64,000 bases of DNA from Methylorubrum sp. B1-46 (GCF_021117295.1 NZ_CP088247.1:2371001-2435000); one strand, 5' to 3'. Shown: positions 43,209-52,252, counted from the stretch's first letter. The notes: a model not told the origin generated them from the sequence alone. A program made the numbers and translations.

Positions 43209-44081
43209 CTAAGGTCTGCTCGCCAAGCCGACTCCGGCGGCCGCCACCGTCATGCCGGCGATCTGCACCGGGGTCAGCGTCTCGCCGAACAAGAGGTAGG
43301 CGATCACCGCCGAGACCGGCGGCACGAGGAAGAGCAGCGAGGCGACGCCGGCCACCGCGCCGCGCCGGATCAGCGCCAGCAGAAGCAGGATGCCGCCGAC
43401 CGAATTGACGAGGACCGACCACGCCATGCCGAGGCCGAGCGGGAGGCTCGGGCTCAGATGGGTCTCACCGGCGACGAGGGCGAGCGGGACCGCGAAGGCG
43501 GTGCCGCCGATGAATTGCAGGCAGGCATTGGAGACGAGGTCGGCACCGGCGCCCTGGCGCTTCTGCCACAGCGTGCCGGCGGTGATCGCCAGCATGGCGG
43601 CGACCGAAACGGTGAGGGCGAGGGGGGGGATGCCGGCGGCATCGACCGCACCGAGCTTCGGCCCGAGCACCAGCCCCGCCCCGAGAAACCCGAGCCCGAT
43701 GCCGGCCCAGCGCCGCGGCTCGACGCGTTCGCCCAGCAGCGGCTGTGACACGGCCGCCGTCAGGAGCGGTTGGAGGCTGCCCACCAGCGCCGCGATGCCG
43801 GCGGGCAGGCCACGATGCACCGACCAGAACACGCCGGCCACGTAGATGCCCTGCATCAGCACGCCCGCGACCATGCCGTCGCGCCAACCGGCCGCCGTTT
43901 TCGGCCAGCGCGCGCGCAAGGCCAGCGCGATTCCCGCCAGAACGAGCGCGACCAGGGCCAGCCGCACGGCGACGAAGGCCAGCGGCTCGGCATAAGGCGC
44001 CACGTAGCGCGCGGCGACGAAGCCGCTCGCCCAGATCAGCACGAAGGCGGCCGGGATCAGGCTGGAGAGAACGCTCGACAT
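43209..44081 (-). CDS. EamA/DMT-family exporter
   Basis: A 290-residue inner-membrane protein with ten hydrophobic helices and two EamA repeats (WASGFVAARYVAPYAEPLAFV, and VSVAAMLAITAGTLWQK). Members export amino acids, nucleosides or other metabolites; the substrate is unknown. The ATG of MSSVLSSLIPA was chosen; the frame is open 25 codons upstream. It lies 135 bp upstream of the mcd start on the same strand, so a shared transcript is possible but not shown. Confidence 0.9.
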   Translation of the reverse strand: MSSVLSSLIPAAFVLIWASGFVAARYVAPYAEPLAFVAVRLALVALVLAGIALALRARWPKTAAGWRDGMVAGVLMQGIYVAGVFWSVHRGLPAGIAALVGSLQPLLTAAVSQPLLGERVEPRRWAGIGLGFLGAGLVLGPKLGAVDAAGIPPLALTVSVAAMLAITAGTLWQKRQGAGADLVSNACLQFIGGTAFAVPLALVAGETHLSPSLPLGLGMAWSVLVNSVGGILLLLALIRRGAVAGVASLLFLVPPVSAVIAYLLFGETLTPVQIAGMTVAAAGVGLASRP

Positions 44082-44272
44082 GGCGCCCGGCAGGCAGCAC
44101 GTGGGGGATCTGAACGCAATCGGGGAAACCTGAGGGCGGCCATGCTCGGCCCGCACCCGAGGCCGCCCGAGTGGGATCGCCGAGCAAGATCGGCCGACAT
44201 TGACGCGCCGCGTCCGATGGCCCGTATGGAGCGGCCCGACTCGACTCAGCCAAAAGACGCCGGTCCAGCCCC

Positions 44273-45175
44273 TTGAGCCGCCTCAAAAAGATCCTCGACG
44301 TGACGGGGCTGGCCGCGCAGCGCTTCGTCGCCCATGACGGCTGGGCGATCGCCAGTCACATCGCGCTGTCGATGCTGACCTCGCTGTTCCCGTTCCTGAT
44401 CCTGCTCGCGGCGCTCGCCGGCCTGATCGGCACCAAGTCGCTGGCGGACGAGGCCGGCACGCTGATCTTCGACGCGGTGCCGCGCGAGGTGGCCAAGCCC
44501 ATCGTCGGCGAGGTCCACCGTCTGCTCACCGAGCAGCGCGGCGGGGTGCTGACGCTCGGCGCGCTGCTGGCGCTGTACTTCTCGTCGTCGGGCGTCGAGT
44601 CGCTCAGGGTCGGGCTCAACCGCGCCTATGGCATCCGCGAGATGCGGCCGTGGTGGCTCACCCGGCTCGAATCGATCGGCTACGTCGTCTGCGGCGCCTT
44701 CGCCATGCTGGCCTTCGCGCTCCTCGTGGTGCTCGGGCCGCTGATCTGGCGCCAACTCGTCTTCGTGGCGCCGGGGCTCGAGCCGCTCGGACTCACGGTT
44801 GCCATCGGCCGCATCGGCGTCACCGCTTTCCTGATCGCGCTGGTGCTGGTGATCGCCCACAAATTCGTGGCCGCCGGACGCCGGCCGGTTCTGTCGGTGC
44901 TTCCGGGCATCGCCGTGACGCTCGGCCTGTGGTTCCTCGCCGGCCTCGGCTTCGGCTACTATCTCGACCGGTTCTCGAACGCCTACGCCTCCACCTATGG
45001 GGGTCTGGCCACGGCGATGATCTTCCTCGTGTTCCTCTACTGGCTCGCGGCGATGTTCCTGTTCGGCGGCGAGATCAACGGCACCGTCATCGCGGCGCGG
45101 CGCCAGCGGCTTCAGGCGCGGATGCGGGCGCGTCAGGCGGAGGCGGCGCGGGTGACGGCCAATCCGCTCCCGTGA
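44273..45175 (+). CDS. YihY/BrkB family membrane protein
   Basis: A 300-residue protein with five to six membrane helices and the family pattern (HIALSMLTSLFPFLILLAAL, ALLALYFSSSGVESLRVGLN, and GGLATAMIFLVFLYWLAAMF then FGGEINGT). The family is no longer regarded as RNase BN; it may be a transporter. It starts with TTG, with a weak ribosome binding site. The last 89 bp overlap the end of the convergent AlgX-like gene. The C-terminal tail is Arg/Ala-rich. Confidence 0.88.
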   Translation: MSRLKKILDVTGLAAQRFVAHDGWAIASHIALSMLTSLFPFLILLAALAGLIGTKSLADEAGTLIFDAVPREVAKPIVGEVHRLLTEQRGGVLTLGALLALYFSSSGVESLRVGLNRAYGIREMRPWWLTRLESIGYVVCGAFAMLAFALLVVLGPLIWRQLVFVAPGLEPLGLTVAIGRIGVTAFLIALVLVIAHKFVAAGRRPVLSVLPGIAVTLGLWFLAGLGFGYYLDRFSNAYASTYGGLATAMIFLVFLYWLAAMFLFGGEINGTVIAARRQRLQARMRARQAEAARVTANPLP

Positions 45176-46127
45176 CCTCGCCCATCAGCTTGCGCTCGCG
45201 GGCGAGTTCCGCGAGCCGCTCGATGCGGATGTTCGCTGGCGGGACGTCGATCACGAAGCGCTCGGCCATCTCGCCGAGGACGAAATCGGGTCGGACCGTT
45301 TCGAGGTAAGTCCAGTCGATCCCGGTCGACCACAGGAAATGCACCTCGCGGAACGTATCGGCGAAGAGTGCGGTCAGCGTCGCGATCGGGCTGTGAGCGG
45401 TGTGCTGCGCATAAGAGTCGCCGAAGATCACGAGGCGGCGCGGATCGGCCGCCGGGTCGTCGTTGCGGAACACGGCGTGGGTGCCGAGATGGGCGTCACC
45501 GCCGCGCCCGAGCGCCTCCATCTCCCGCAGGAGATCGTTGGCGTGGACGCGCCGGGCCGCGCTTGTGAACGCGCTACCCTCCGCAAGCTCCGTGCGGTGG
45601 GGCGCGAACTTGCGGCCGAGATCGCCCGAGAAGGGGAGGGCGGTGCGCTCAAGCCGCGCCTCGAAATCATCGCGCGCGGCCACGCCCATCCGCGACAGGA
45701 TCGTCCGGTAGGCGAGCACGCAGCCTTGATGTGTCCAGTGGGTGTCGGTGCGCAGATAGAGCGGCGGACCGTCCCGCGCCGCCCGGAAGGCTCCCGTGAG
45801 ATCGACCCAGGCGCGGGCGCCCGGCGAGGCGGTGAGCCAGCGGGCGAGACGGAGCGCCGGGGCGCGGGCGGGGTCGAAGGCGAGCCCCTCGGCCCACTCG
45901 GGATAGACGGTGAGCTTTTCCGGAGCGAGCGCGTGGAGGTAGCTCGCGCCGAGCCCGGCGCAGCGCCGCACGCGGGTCTCGATGATCCGCCGCCAGCGCC
46001 ACAGCGTTCCCCGCGAGACGCCCGGCCGGCCATATTGCTGCAGCACCCGGTTGTTGCCGCGGATCAGGAACAGCCAGCCGTCCCGGCCCTCGTACACGTC
46101 GGCGACCGGATCGGGGGCGGGCGTCAT
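45087..46127 (-). CDS. AlgX/AlgJ-like SGNH acetyltransferase-type protein
   Basis: A 346-residue protein related to AlgX/AlgJ, SGNH-hydrolase-like enzymes that O-acetylate exopolysaccharides. The core blocks are DTHWTHQGCVLAYRTIL (the Asp-x-His pair), VIFGDSYAQHTAHSPIATL (Gly-Asp-Ser with the catalytic Ser) and HALAPEKLTVYPEW. No signal peptide is evident, so it may be cytosolic or export may use another route. The C-terminal 25 residues are Pro/Ala-rich and overlap the convergent gene. It starts 36 bp after the terminator of the cys operon, so it may have its own promoter in a short space. Confidence 0.85.
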   Translation of the reverse strand: MTPAPDPVADVYEGRDGWLFLIRGNNRVLQQYGRPGVSRGTLWRWRRIIETRVRRCAGLGASYLHALAPEKLTVYPEWAEGLAFDPARAPALRLARWLTASPGARAWVDLTGAFRAARDGPPLYLRTDTHWTHQGCVLAYRTILSRMGVAARDDFEARLERTALPFSGDLGRKFAPHRTELAEGSAFTSAARRVHANDLLREMEALGRGGDAHLGTHAVFRNDDPAADPRRLVIFGDSYAQHTAHSPIATLTALFADTFREVHFLWSTGIDWTYLETVRPDFVLGEMAERFVIDVPPANIRIERLAELARERKLMGEVTGADWPSPAPPPPDAPASAPEAAGAAPR

Positions 46128-46163
46128 CGGACGGTTCTAGCGGGTAGCCGGATAGGCCGCCAG

Positions 46164-46191
46164 AAAAACCCTCCCCGCAGAGGGGGGAGGG
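46164..46191 (-). terminator. Terminator of the cysHDN operon
   Basis: On the minus strand an 8-bp GC stem (46169-46176 with 46184-46191, CCCTCCCC) is followed by five T residues. It stands directly after cysN. Sequence type shared with the palindromes at 3590-3616 and 52205-52228. Confidence 0.85.
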
Positions 46192-46204
46192 CAGGGTGTT
46201 CCAT

Positions 46205-47611
46205 TCAGCCGCCGAACAGCCGCTTGATACCGGCGAGGAGGCCGCCGCTGCGTGCGGGTTCCTGCGATGCCGTCGGGGATGCGATCGGTGCGGACGCCTT
46301 CGCCGGGGCCACGACCGTCTGGACGAGGCCGAGGGCGGCCGTATCCGTGGTCTCGCGGTCGATCAGGATCAGGCTGCCGGTGTCGCGGTTCTCGACGTAG
46401 GGATCGACGGCGATCTGACGATCGAGGGTCAGGGTCACGTCGCCGATATCGTTGACCGCGAGCTTGTCCGCCGGGCCGGCCTGTCCGGTCTCTGGGTCGA
46501 TCCGGCGATGCACCGCCTTCACCACCGCGTTGACCGTCTGCGTGCCGACCTTCGCCCACAGGTTGGCGCCGGGAACGAGATCGGTCTCGGCGGCCCAGAA
46601 CAGGCGCACGTCGAGGTTGTCGGTGAGCGTCAGGAGCGCGTCCGAGGTCGCGATCACTGCGCCGCGCGAGGCGTCAACCTCGTCGGCCAGCACCAGCGTG
46701 ACCGACTGGCCCTCGCTGGCTCGCTCCAGATCGCCGTCGGCGGTGAAGATGCGGGCGATCGTCGAGGTCTTTCCCGACGGCGCGACGGTGACGGCATCGC
46801 CCGGCGCCACCGAGCCCGAGGCGATCAGGCCGGAAAACCCGCGGAAATCCGAGTTCGGGCGGTTTACCCACTGCACCGGCATGCGGAACGCAGCGGCGCC
46901 TTCTTCCGACTTCACCGGCACCTCTTCGAGGTAGCGCAGCAGCGGAACGCCATCGTACCACGTGGCTGCGGTGCCCGGCAGGACGACGTTGTCGCCGTTC
47001 TTGGCCGAGAGCGGGATCGCCCGCACCTCGGAAAAGTTCAGCGGCGCGGCGAACGCCTGGAAGCCGGAGAGGATCGCCTCGAACTTGTCCTGCGACCAGC
47101 CGACGAGATCCATCTTGTTGATGGCGAGCGCGACCCGGTGGATGCCGAGCAGCGAGACCAGCAGCGCGTGGCGCCGGGTCTGGCGGGTGAGCCCGTGGCG
47201 GGCATCGACCAAGATCACGGCGACATCCGCTGTCGAGGCGCCGGTGGCCATGTTGCGGGTGTACTGCTCGTGGCCGGGCGTGTCGGCGACGATGAACGAG
47301 CGTCGGTCGGTCGAGAAGAAGCGATAGGCGACGTCGATGGTGATGCCCTGCTCGCGCTCGGCCTGGAGGCCGTCGACCAGCAGGGCGAGATCGACCTCGC
47401 CGCCTTGCGTGCCGTGCTTGCGCGAATCGCGCTGCAGCGCCGTCACCTGATCGTCGAAGATCTGCTTGGTGTCGTGTAGGAGCCGTCCGATCAAGGTCGA
47501 CTTACCGTCATCCACCGAGCCGCAGGTGATGAAGCGCAGCACCTCCTTCGACTGGTGCTTGTGCAGGAAGGCGTCGTAGCCGAACGCTTCCGGAGACTGA
47601 TGGATCGTCAT
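46205..47611 (-). CDS. cysN: Sulfate adenylyltransferase large subunit
   Basis: GTP-binding subunit of ATP sulfurylase, 468 residues; with CysD it makes adenosine 5'-phosphosulfate from sulfate. G-domain motifs GSVDDGKSTLIGRLL, DTPGHEQYTRN and NKMDL are intact. It has the EF-Tu like domains 2 and 3 but no APS kinase domain at the end, in contrast to CysN/C fusions in many rhizobia. The start overlaps the cysD stop as TGATG. Gene order cysH-cysD-cysN and a terminator after it define the operon. Confidence 0.96.
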   Translation of the reverse strand: MTIHQSPEAFGYDAFLHKHQSKEVLRFITCGSVDDGKSTLIGRLLHDTKQIFDDQVTALQRDSRKHGTQGGEVDLALLVDGLQAEREQGITIDVAYRFFSTDRRSFIVADTPGHEQYTRNMATGASTADVAVILVDARHGLTRQTRRHALLVSLLGIHRVALAINKMDLVGWSQDKFEAILSGFQAFAAPLNFSEVRAIPLSAKNGDNVVLPGTAATWYDGVPLLRYLEEVPVKSEEGAAAFRMPVQWVNRPNSDFRGFSGLIASGSVAPGDAVTVAPSGKTSTIARIFTADGDLERASEGQSVTLVLADEVDASRGAVIATSDALLTLTDNLDVRLFWAAETDLVPGANLWAKVGTQTVNAVVKAVHRRIDPETGQAGPADKLAVNDIGDVTLTLDRQIAVDPYVENRDTGSLILIDRETTDTAALGLVQTVVAPAKASAPIASPTASQEPARSGGLLAGIKRLFGG

Positions 47612-48540
47612 CAGAAGTAGCCCTCCTGCTTCTTGCGCTCCATGGCGCCGGCGCCGTCCTTGTCGATGACCCGGCCCTGGCGCTCCGAGGTGCGGGCGGC
47701 CAGCGTCTCGCCGATGATCTCAGGCAGGGTCGCGGCCGGGCTCTCGACCGCGCCGGTCAGCGGGTAGCAGCCCAGTGTACGGAACCGGACCTGCCGCTGT
47801 TGCGGGGTCTCGCCCGGCTCCAGCGGGAAGCGGTCGTCGTCGACCATGATGAGTTGGCCGTCGCGCTCAACCACTGGCCGCTCGGCGGCGAAGTAGAGCG
47901 GCACGATCGGAATGTTTTCCTGCTCGATGTAGAGCCAGATATCGAGCTCGGTCCAATTCGAGAGCGGGAACACGCGGAAGGACTCGCCGCGCCGCTTCTT
48001 GAAATTGTAGAGGTGCCACGGCTCGGCGCGCTGGCGCTTCGGGTCCCAGCGGTGCTGCGCGTTGCGCAAGCTGACGATGCGCTCCTTGGCTCGGCTCGCC
48101 TCCTCGTCGCGGCGAGCGCCGCCGAAGGCCACGTCGTACTTGTACTTGTCGAGCGCCTGCCGCAGGGCCTGCGTCTTCATCACATCGGTATGCACCTCGG
48201 AGCCGTGGCTGACCGGGCCGATGCCCTTGGCGAGCCCGTCCTGATTCGTGTGCACGATCAGTTCGAGGCCGAGTTCCTTGGCGCGCCGATCGCGAAAGGC
48301 GATCATCTCGCGGAACTTCCAGGTGGTGTCGATGTGCATCAAGGGGAACGGCAGGCGCCCCGGCGCGAAGGCCTTCAGCGCCAGATGCAGCAGGACGGAC
48401 GAGTCCTTGCCGATCGAGTAGAGCATCACCGGGTTCTCGGCCTCGGCGACCGCCTCCCGGAAGATATGGATGCTCTCGGCCTCGAGACGCTGAAGATGCG
48501 TCAGGCGGGTGCGCACGGGCGCGGCGACGGCGGCGCTCAT
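47611..48540 (-). CDS. cysD: Sulfate adenylyltransferase small subunit
   Basis: Catalytic ATP-pyrophosphatase type subunit of ATP sulfurylase, 309 residues. The PP-loop is [16 protein letters not shown], and [15 protein letters not shown] and [16 protein letters not shown] are typical of CysD. The ATG ([13 protein letters not shown]) overlaps the cysH stop as TGATG; the cysN start overlaps its own stop in the same way. So all three genes are tightly coupled. It ends in KKQEGYF, the usual CysD terminus. Confidence 0.96.
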   Translation of the reverse strand: MSAAVAAPVRTRLTHLQRLEAESIHIFREAVAEAENPVMLYSIGKDSSVLLHLALKAFAPGRLPFPLMHIDTTWKFREMIAFRDRRAKELGLELIVHTNQDGLAKGIGPVSHGSEVHTDVMKTQALRQALDKYKYDVAFGGARRDEEASRAKERIVSLRNAQHRWDPKRQRAEPWHLYNFKKRRGESFRVFPLSNWTELDIWLYIEQENIPIVPLYFAAERPVVERDGQLIMVDDDRFPLEPGETPQQRQVRFRTLGCYPLTGAVESPAATLPEIIGETLAARTSERQGRVIDKDGAGAMERKKQEGYF

Positions 48541-49349
48541 CAGACCAATTCCCTTCTGTGTTCGCGTGCGGTCGCGGCACCGGCCGGCTCCTCGAAGGCG
48601 GCGGCTTCCTGACCGGGTGCCACGTCGCCTTCGGGCCTGTGCAGATGCAGGCCGCATTCCTTCTTGGATTCCTGCTCCCACCACCAGCGGCCGGCCCGCT
48701 CGTCCTCGCCGATCTTCACGGCACGGGTGCAGGGGGCGCAGCCGATCGACGGGAAGCCGCGGTCATGCAGGGTGTTGTAGGGGATGAAGTTGTCCCGAAC
48801 GAAGGCATCGACGTCGGCGCGCGTCCAATCGGCGAGCGGGTTGACCTTGATCAGCCCGCGGCCCTCGTCCGCTTCCGCCAGCGGTGTGTCGGCCCGGTTG
48901 GCGGATTGGCCGGCGCGCAGGCCGGTGAACCATGCCGCCGCGCCGTCCAGCGCCCGGCCCAGCGGCTCGACCTTGCGGAAGCCGCAGCAGGCCTGCCGCG
49001 CGGCGACCGAGTGGCGAAAGCCGTTGATGCCCTCACGCGCGACGAAGTCTTCCTCGGCGATTCGCTCCGGCGCGTAGGCCCGGATGCGGATGCGGTAGGC
49101 GGCCTCCGTCTCGGTCCAGACGTCGTAAGTCTCGGGGAAGAGCCGGCCGGTATCGAGCGTCACGATCTCCGTGCGGCCCTTGTTCAGGGCGAGCGCGTGC
49201 GTGAGCGCCTGATCCTCGATGCCGAGGCTGGTGGTGAAGACGAGACGGCCCGGGATGCGGTCCTCCACGAGGCGGATGCGCCCCCGGAGGTCCAGCCTCG
49301 CCATTTCCTTGGCGAGATCTCCGGCCGCCCGAACGAGGGAAGCGGTCAT
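48540..49349 (-). CDS. cysH: Assimilatory APS reductase
   Basis: Reduces adenylyl sulfate to sulfite, 269 residues. The [4Fe-4S] ligands are present as a Cys-Cys pair in [13 protein letters not shown] and CxxC in [10 protein letters not shown], which marks the APS-using type, not the PAPS-using enteric type. The active-site Cys lies in the KKECGLH motif near the end. The C-terminal 40 residues are Glu/Ala-rich. It is the first gene of the operon; upstream is a promoter with a strong -35 box and a palindrome. Confidence 0.96.
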   Translation of the reverse strand: MTASLVRAAGDLAKEMARLDLRGRIRLVEDRIPGRLVFTTSLGIEDQALTHALALNKGRTEIVTLDTGRLFPETYDVWTETEAAYRIRIRAYAPERIAEEDFVAREGINGFRHSVAARQACCGFRKVEPLGRALDGAAAWFTGLRAGQSANRADTPLAEADEGRGLIKVNPLADWTRADVDAFVRDNFIPYNTLHDRGFPSIGCAPCTRAVKIGEDERAGRWWWEQESKKECGLHLHRPEGDVAPGQEAAAFEEPAGAATAREHRRELV

Positions 49350-49385
49350 GTGCGTAAAATCGAATTGCCTGCTTGTCGGAGCTCT

Positions 49386-49414
49386 GAAATGTTCGCTATA
49401 ACGAACGCTGTCAA
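49386..49414 (-). promoter_or_regulatory. cysH promoter with GTTCG-N6-CGAAC palindrome
   Basis: On the minus strand a perfect TTGACA stands at 49409-49414, with the weak -10 CATTTC at 49386-49391 at the ideal spacing of 17. Between them is a perfect palindrome, GTTCG-N6-CGAAC (49391-49406), which would cover the polymerase site. It recurs as GTTCT-N6-CGGAC in front of cysJ (50146-50161), so it may be the binding site of the regulator of sulfur assimilation. Confidence 0.55.
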
Positions 49415-49500
49415 GGCGCCGCAGCCGCTGCACACGCAATCCTGTGCTGCGGCGCGAATGAACCGGCAACGGTCCTCAGGACGGATCGTTGCCCCTGATA

Positions 49501-49513
49501 GAAAATAATCTTC
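49501..49513. promoter_or_regulatory. Candidate Lrp-type operator upstream of lrp
   Basis: The 13-mer GAAAATAATCTTC is a near palindrome (GAA-AAT-A-ATC-TTC), a form known for Lrp/AsnC sites. It stands 80 bp before the TTG of the lrp-like gene and recurs with one change at 50089-50101. Confidence 0.45.
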
Positions 49514-49592
49514 TCAGCGCGCCTCGATCGGCCCTGCACCCGGCAGGGCGTTTCTGAGAGACGACCCTCGCCACGAGCTTCGGAGAGGCCCC

Positions 49593-50096
49593 TTGGACTC
49601 CATCGACCTGAAGATCCTCGCGCTCCTGCAGAAGGACGCCACGCTCTCCATCGCCGCCATCGGCGAGCAGGTCGGGCTGTCGCAGACCCCCTGCTGGAAG
49701 CGGATCCAGCGCCTCGAGGCCGACGGCGTGATCGACCGGCGCGTCGCCGTGCTTGACCCCGTGAAGCTCGGTCTCGGGCTCACCGTCTTCGTCTCCATCG
49801 AGACGGCAGATCATTCTAAGGACTGGCTGGAGCAGTTCGCCGGCCGCATCTCGGCGATGCCGGAGGTGCTCGAATTCTACCGCATGGCCGGGGACGTCGA
49901 TTACATGCTGCGCGTCGTCGTGGCCGACATGGCCGCCTACGACACGTTCTATAAAAACCTGATCGCGACGCTCCCCCTCAAGAACGTGACCTCACGCTTC
50001 GCGATGGAGAAGGTGAAGTCGACCACGGCCCTGCCGCTGCCGGCGCCGCCTCCACGAGGCCGCGCCGAGCCGCGACTCGCGGTGGTCGGAGAATAA
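49593..50096 (+). CDS. Lrp/AsnC family regulator, TTG start
   Basis: A 167-residue DNA-binding regulator. The N-terminal helix-turn-helix (LKILALLQKDATLSIAAIGEQ then VGLSQTPCWKRIQRLE) is followed by a RAM domain (VFVSIETADHSKDWLEQFAG, DYMLRVVVADMAAYDTFY). The TTG start has GGAGAGG a few bases before. A short Pro-rich tail follows. It sits between cysH (divergent) and cysJ (same strand), which suggests that it controls sulfur genes, perhaps in response to Cys or Met; ligand and targets are not visible. Two similar palindromes flank it. Confidence 0.92.
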   Translation: MDSIDLKILALLQKDATLSIAAIGEQVGLSQTPCWKRIQRLEADGVIDRRVAVLDPVKLGLGLTVFVSIETADHSKDWLEQFAGRISAMPEVLEFYRMAGDVDYMLRVVVADMAAYDTFYKNLIATLPLKNVTSRFAMEKVKSTTALPLPAPPPRGRAEPRLAVVGE

Positions 50097-50101
50097 TCTT
50101 C
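50089..50101. promoter_or_regulatory. Second copy of the Lrp-type site
   Basis: GAGAATAATCTTC differs from the site at 49501-49513 by a single base and overlaps the lrp stop codon. It is 96 bp before the cysJ start, so a protein bound here could act on cysJ. Confidence 0.45.
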
Positions 50102-50145
50102 CTTTTTGCGTCGCAGCAACGAACAATCTCTTCTCTCCGCAGGGC

Positions 50146-50161
50146 GTTCTTTAAAACGGAC
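50146..50161. promoter_or_regulatory. cysJ upstream palindrome related to the cysH site
   Basis: GTTCT-N6-CGGAC with the same arm and spacer lengths as the cysH palindrome and 12 of 16 identical bases, 36 bp before the cysJ start. TTGACAGCG, also found in the cysH promoter, follows at 50171. Confidence 0.4.
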
Positions 50162-50196
50162 GTTTCGACGTTGACAGCGGCGCTCCGGCGGACGAC

Positions 50197-51984
50197 ATGG
50201 CACCCACGATGTCCAGGCAAGCACTCCTCCCCCGCACCGCCCCCTTCGGCGACCAGGAACGGGCTCATCTCGACGCGGCGCTCGGCGCGGCGACGCCGAT
50301 CCAGCGCGCGTGGCTGACCGGCTTCCTCGCCGGGCTCGACGCCGCCGCCGGCCAACCGGCCGCGGCCGTCGCCGCCCCGGCCTCGCCACCGAAGGCGGCC
50401 GAGCCGTTGACGATCCTGTTCGCCTCCGAGTCGGGCAATTCGGAAAAGCTCGCGAGCGACGTGAGCAAGCTCGCGCGCAAGCAGGGCTTCAAGCCGAAGG
50501 TCGTTGATTTCGCCGACCTCGATCTCGCCACCCTGCCGAAGGCCGGCAAGCTCATCGCCATCGCCGCGACCTGGGGTGAGGGCGAGCCGCCGGCCCGCGC
50601 CGTGCGGGCCTATGGCGACTTGATGGGCGAGGCCGCGCCGCGGCTGGAGGGCGTTCAATTCGGCGTGCTGGCTCTCGGCGACACCAGCTACGCGGAGTTC
50701 TGCGCCATCGGAAAGGCGCTCGATGCGCGCTTCGAGGCGCTCGGCGCCAAGCGCGCCTACGACCGCGCCGACCTCGACCTCGATTTCGACAAGCCGGCGG
50801 CCGAGTGGATTAAGGGCGCGCTGAAGGCGCTGGCGCCGGCCGAGAGCGCGGCCGACAACGTCGTGGCCGTCGATTTCCGCGCCGGTGCCGAGGACGAGGA
50901 CGGCGAGGTCAGCCGCGAGCCGGCGGTGGTCGAGGTGATCGATCACGTGAACCTCAACTCCTCGCGCTCGGACAAGGAAACGATCCACCTCGCTCTCGAA
51001 TTCGAGGACGGCGCCCCGGCCTACGAGCCCGGCGATTCGCTGGAGATCTTCCCGGAGAACGACCCGCAGCTCGTGGACGAGATCTTGCGCGCCACGGGGC
51101 TCTCCGGCGACGAGGGGCTTCGCAAGGCGCTGCTCGCGGAGCGTGACATCACCACGCTCTCGGCCACCACGGTCGAGCGCTTCGCCAAGGCGACGGGCCA
51201 CGCCGACGCGCAAAAGTTCGTGGAGAGCGGCGAGGTCAAGGCCTGGATCGAGGGGCGCCACCTGATCGACCTGATCGAGCGCTTTCCCGCCGCGCTGACC
51301 GCCGAGCACCTCAACACCGTGACCCGGCCGCTGCCGCCGCGGGCCTATTCCATCGCGTCCTCACGCAAGGAAGTCGGCGACGAGGTGCATCTCACTATCG
51401 CCGCCGTGCGCTACGAGACCCACGGCCGCGCCCGCTCCGGCGTCGCCTCGGTGCACGTGGCCGACCGGATCAAGAACGGCGCCAAGTTGCGGGTGCGGGT
51501 GAAGCCCAACAAGCATTTCCGCCTGCCCTCCGACGGCGCCACCGACATCATCATGGTCGGCCCCGGCACCGGCGTCGCGCCGTTCCGCGCCTTCGTGCAG
51601 GAGCGCCGCGCGACGGAAGCGCCCGGCCGCTCGTGGCTGTTCTTCGGCGACCGCCACTTCACCCACGACTTCCTGTACCAGCTCGAATGGCAGGACGCGC
51701 TGGAGGACGGCTCGCTGACGAAGATCGACGTGGCCTTCTCCCGCGACCAGCCGGAGAAGATCTACGTGCAGGACCGGATCGACCAGCACGCCGCCGAGGT
51801 GGTGGCGTGGCTCGATGGCGGCGCCCACTTCTACGTCTGCGGCGACGCCAAGAACATGGCGCGGGACGTGCGCTCCGCCGTGGTGCGCGCCTTCGAGAGC
51901 GTGAAGGGCCTGAGCCATTCGGATGCGGAAGCGCATGTCGCCTCGCTGGAGCGGGCCAAGCGCTACCAGCAAGACGTTTACTGA
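50197..51984 (+). CDS. cysJ: Sulfite reductase [NADPH] flavoprotein subunit
   Basis: Passes electrons from NADPH via FAD and FMN to the sulfite reductase hemoprotein. The 595-residue protein has the flavodoxin domain with TILFASESGNSEKLASDVSK (about 70-90), a connecting FAD-binding domain with RAYSIASSRKEVGDEVHLT, and an NADPH domain with MVGPGTGVAPFRAFVQERR and FYVCGDAKNMARDV, ending DVY. An ATG four codons later is a second possible start. It follows lrp by 100 bp and precedes cysI by 268 bp holding a repeat element. Confidence 0.95.
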   Translation: MAPTMSRQALLPRTAPFGDQERAHLDAALGAATPIQRAWLTGFLAGLDAAAGQPAAAVAAPASPPKAAEPLTILFASESGNSEKLASDVSKLARKQGFKPKVVDFADLDLATLPKAGKLIAIAATWGEGEPPARAVRAYGDLMGEAAPRLEGVQFGVLALGDTSYAEFCAIGKALDARFEALGAKRAYDRADLDLDFDKPAAEWIKGALKALAPAESAADNVVAVDFRAGAEDEDGEVSREPAVVEVIDHVNLNSSRSDKETIHLALEFEDGAPAYEPGDSLEIFPENDPQLVDEILRATGLSGDEGLRKALLAERDITTLSATTVERFAKATGHADAQKFVESGEVKAWIEGRHLIDLIERFPAALTAEHLNTVTRPLPPRAYSIASSRKEVGDEVHLTIAAVRYETHGRARSGVASVHVADRIKNGAKLRVRVKPNKHFRLPSDGATDIIMVGPGTGVAPFRAFVQERRATEAPGRSWLFFGDRHFTHDFLYQLEWQDALEDGSLTKIDVAFSRDQPEKIYVQDRIDQHAAEVVAWLDGGAHFYVCGDAKNMARDVRSAVVRAFESVKGLSHSDAEAHVASLERAKRYQQDVY

Positions 51985-51994
51985 AGGATCATTA

Positions 51995-52228
51995 ACCCTC
52001 CCCCCAACAGATCTCGGGCTTGCCCAAGGTCTGCAATAGGGTTGCCCAAATCGGGCAAGCCCGATTTGAATGGGGGAAGGGTGCCGAGCGCAACGAGGCG
52101 GGAGAGGGGCAGCGCGACGGCGCCGAAGATGGCGCGGCCCATGCTGTCGAGACTTTTCCGTACAGGGCGCTCCCCTCTCCCGACCCTCGCTGACGCGAGG
52201 GCCACCCTCCCCCGCAGAGGGGGGAGGG
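51995..52228. repeat. Composite palindromic element between cysJ and cysI
   Basis: Five nested or adjacent inverted repeats fill the gap. A: 51995-52006 with 52071-52082 (12 bp, one mismatch). B, inside A: TCGGGCTTGCCC 52014-52025 with 52053-52064 (12 bp, perfect). C: 52099-52115 with 52167-52182 (CGGGAGAGGGG type). D: CCCTCGC with GCGAGGG, 52184-52201. E: 52205-52213 with 52219-52228. This looks like a cluster of REP/BIME-like repeats. They may shape cysJ-cysI mRNA. Confidence 0.75.
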
Positions 52229-52252
52229 CTGAGTGCGAAACGGATCACCGCC

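Noticed and set aside
50171..50197. TTGACA before cysJ as a -35 box
   Set aside because: Only 20 bases separate it from the start codon, leaving no room for a -10 box and leader.
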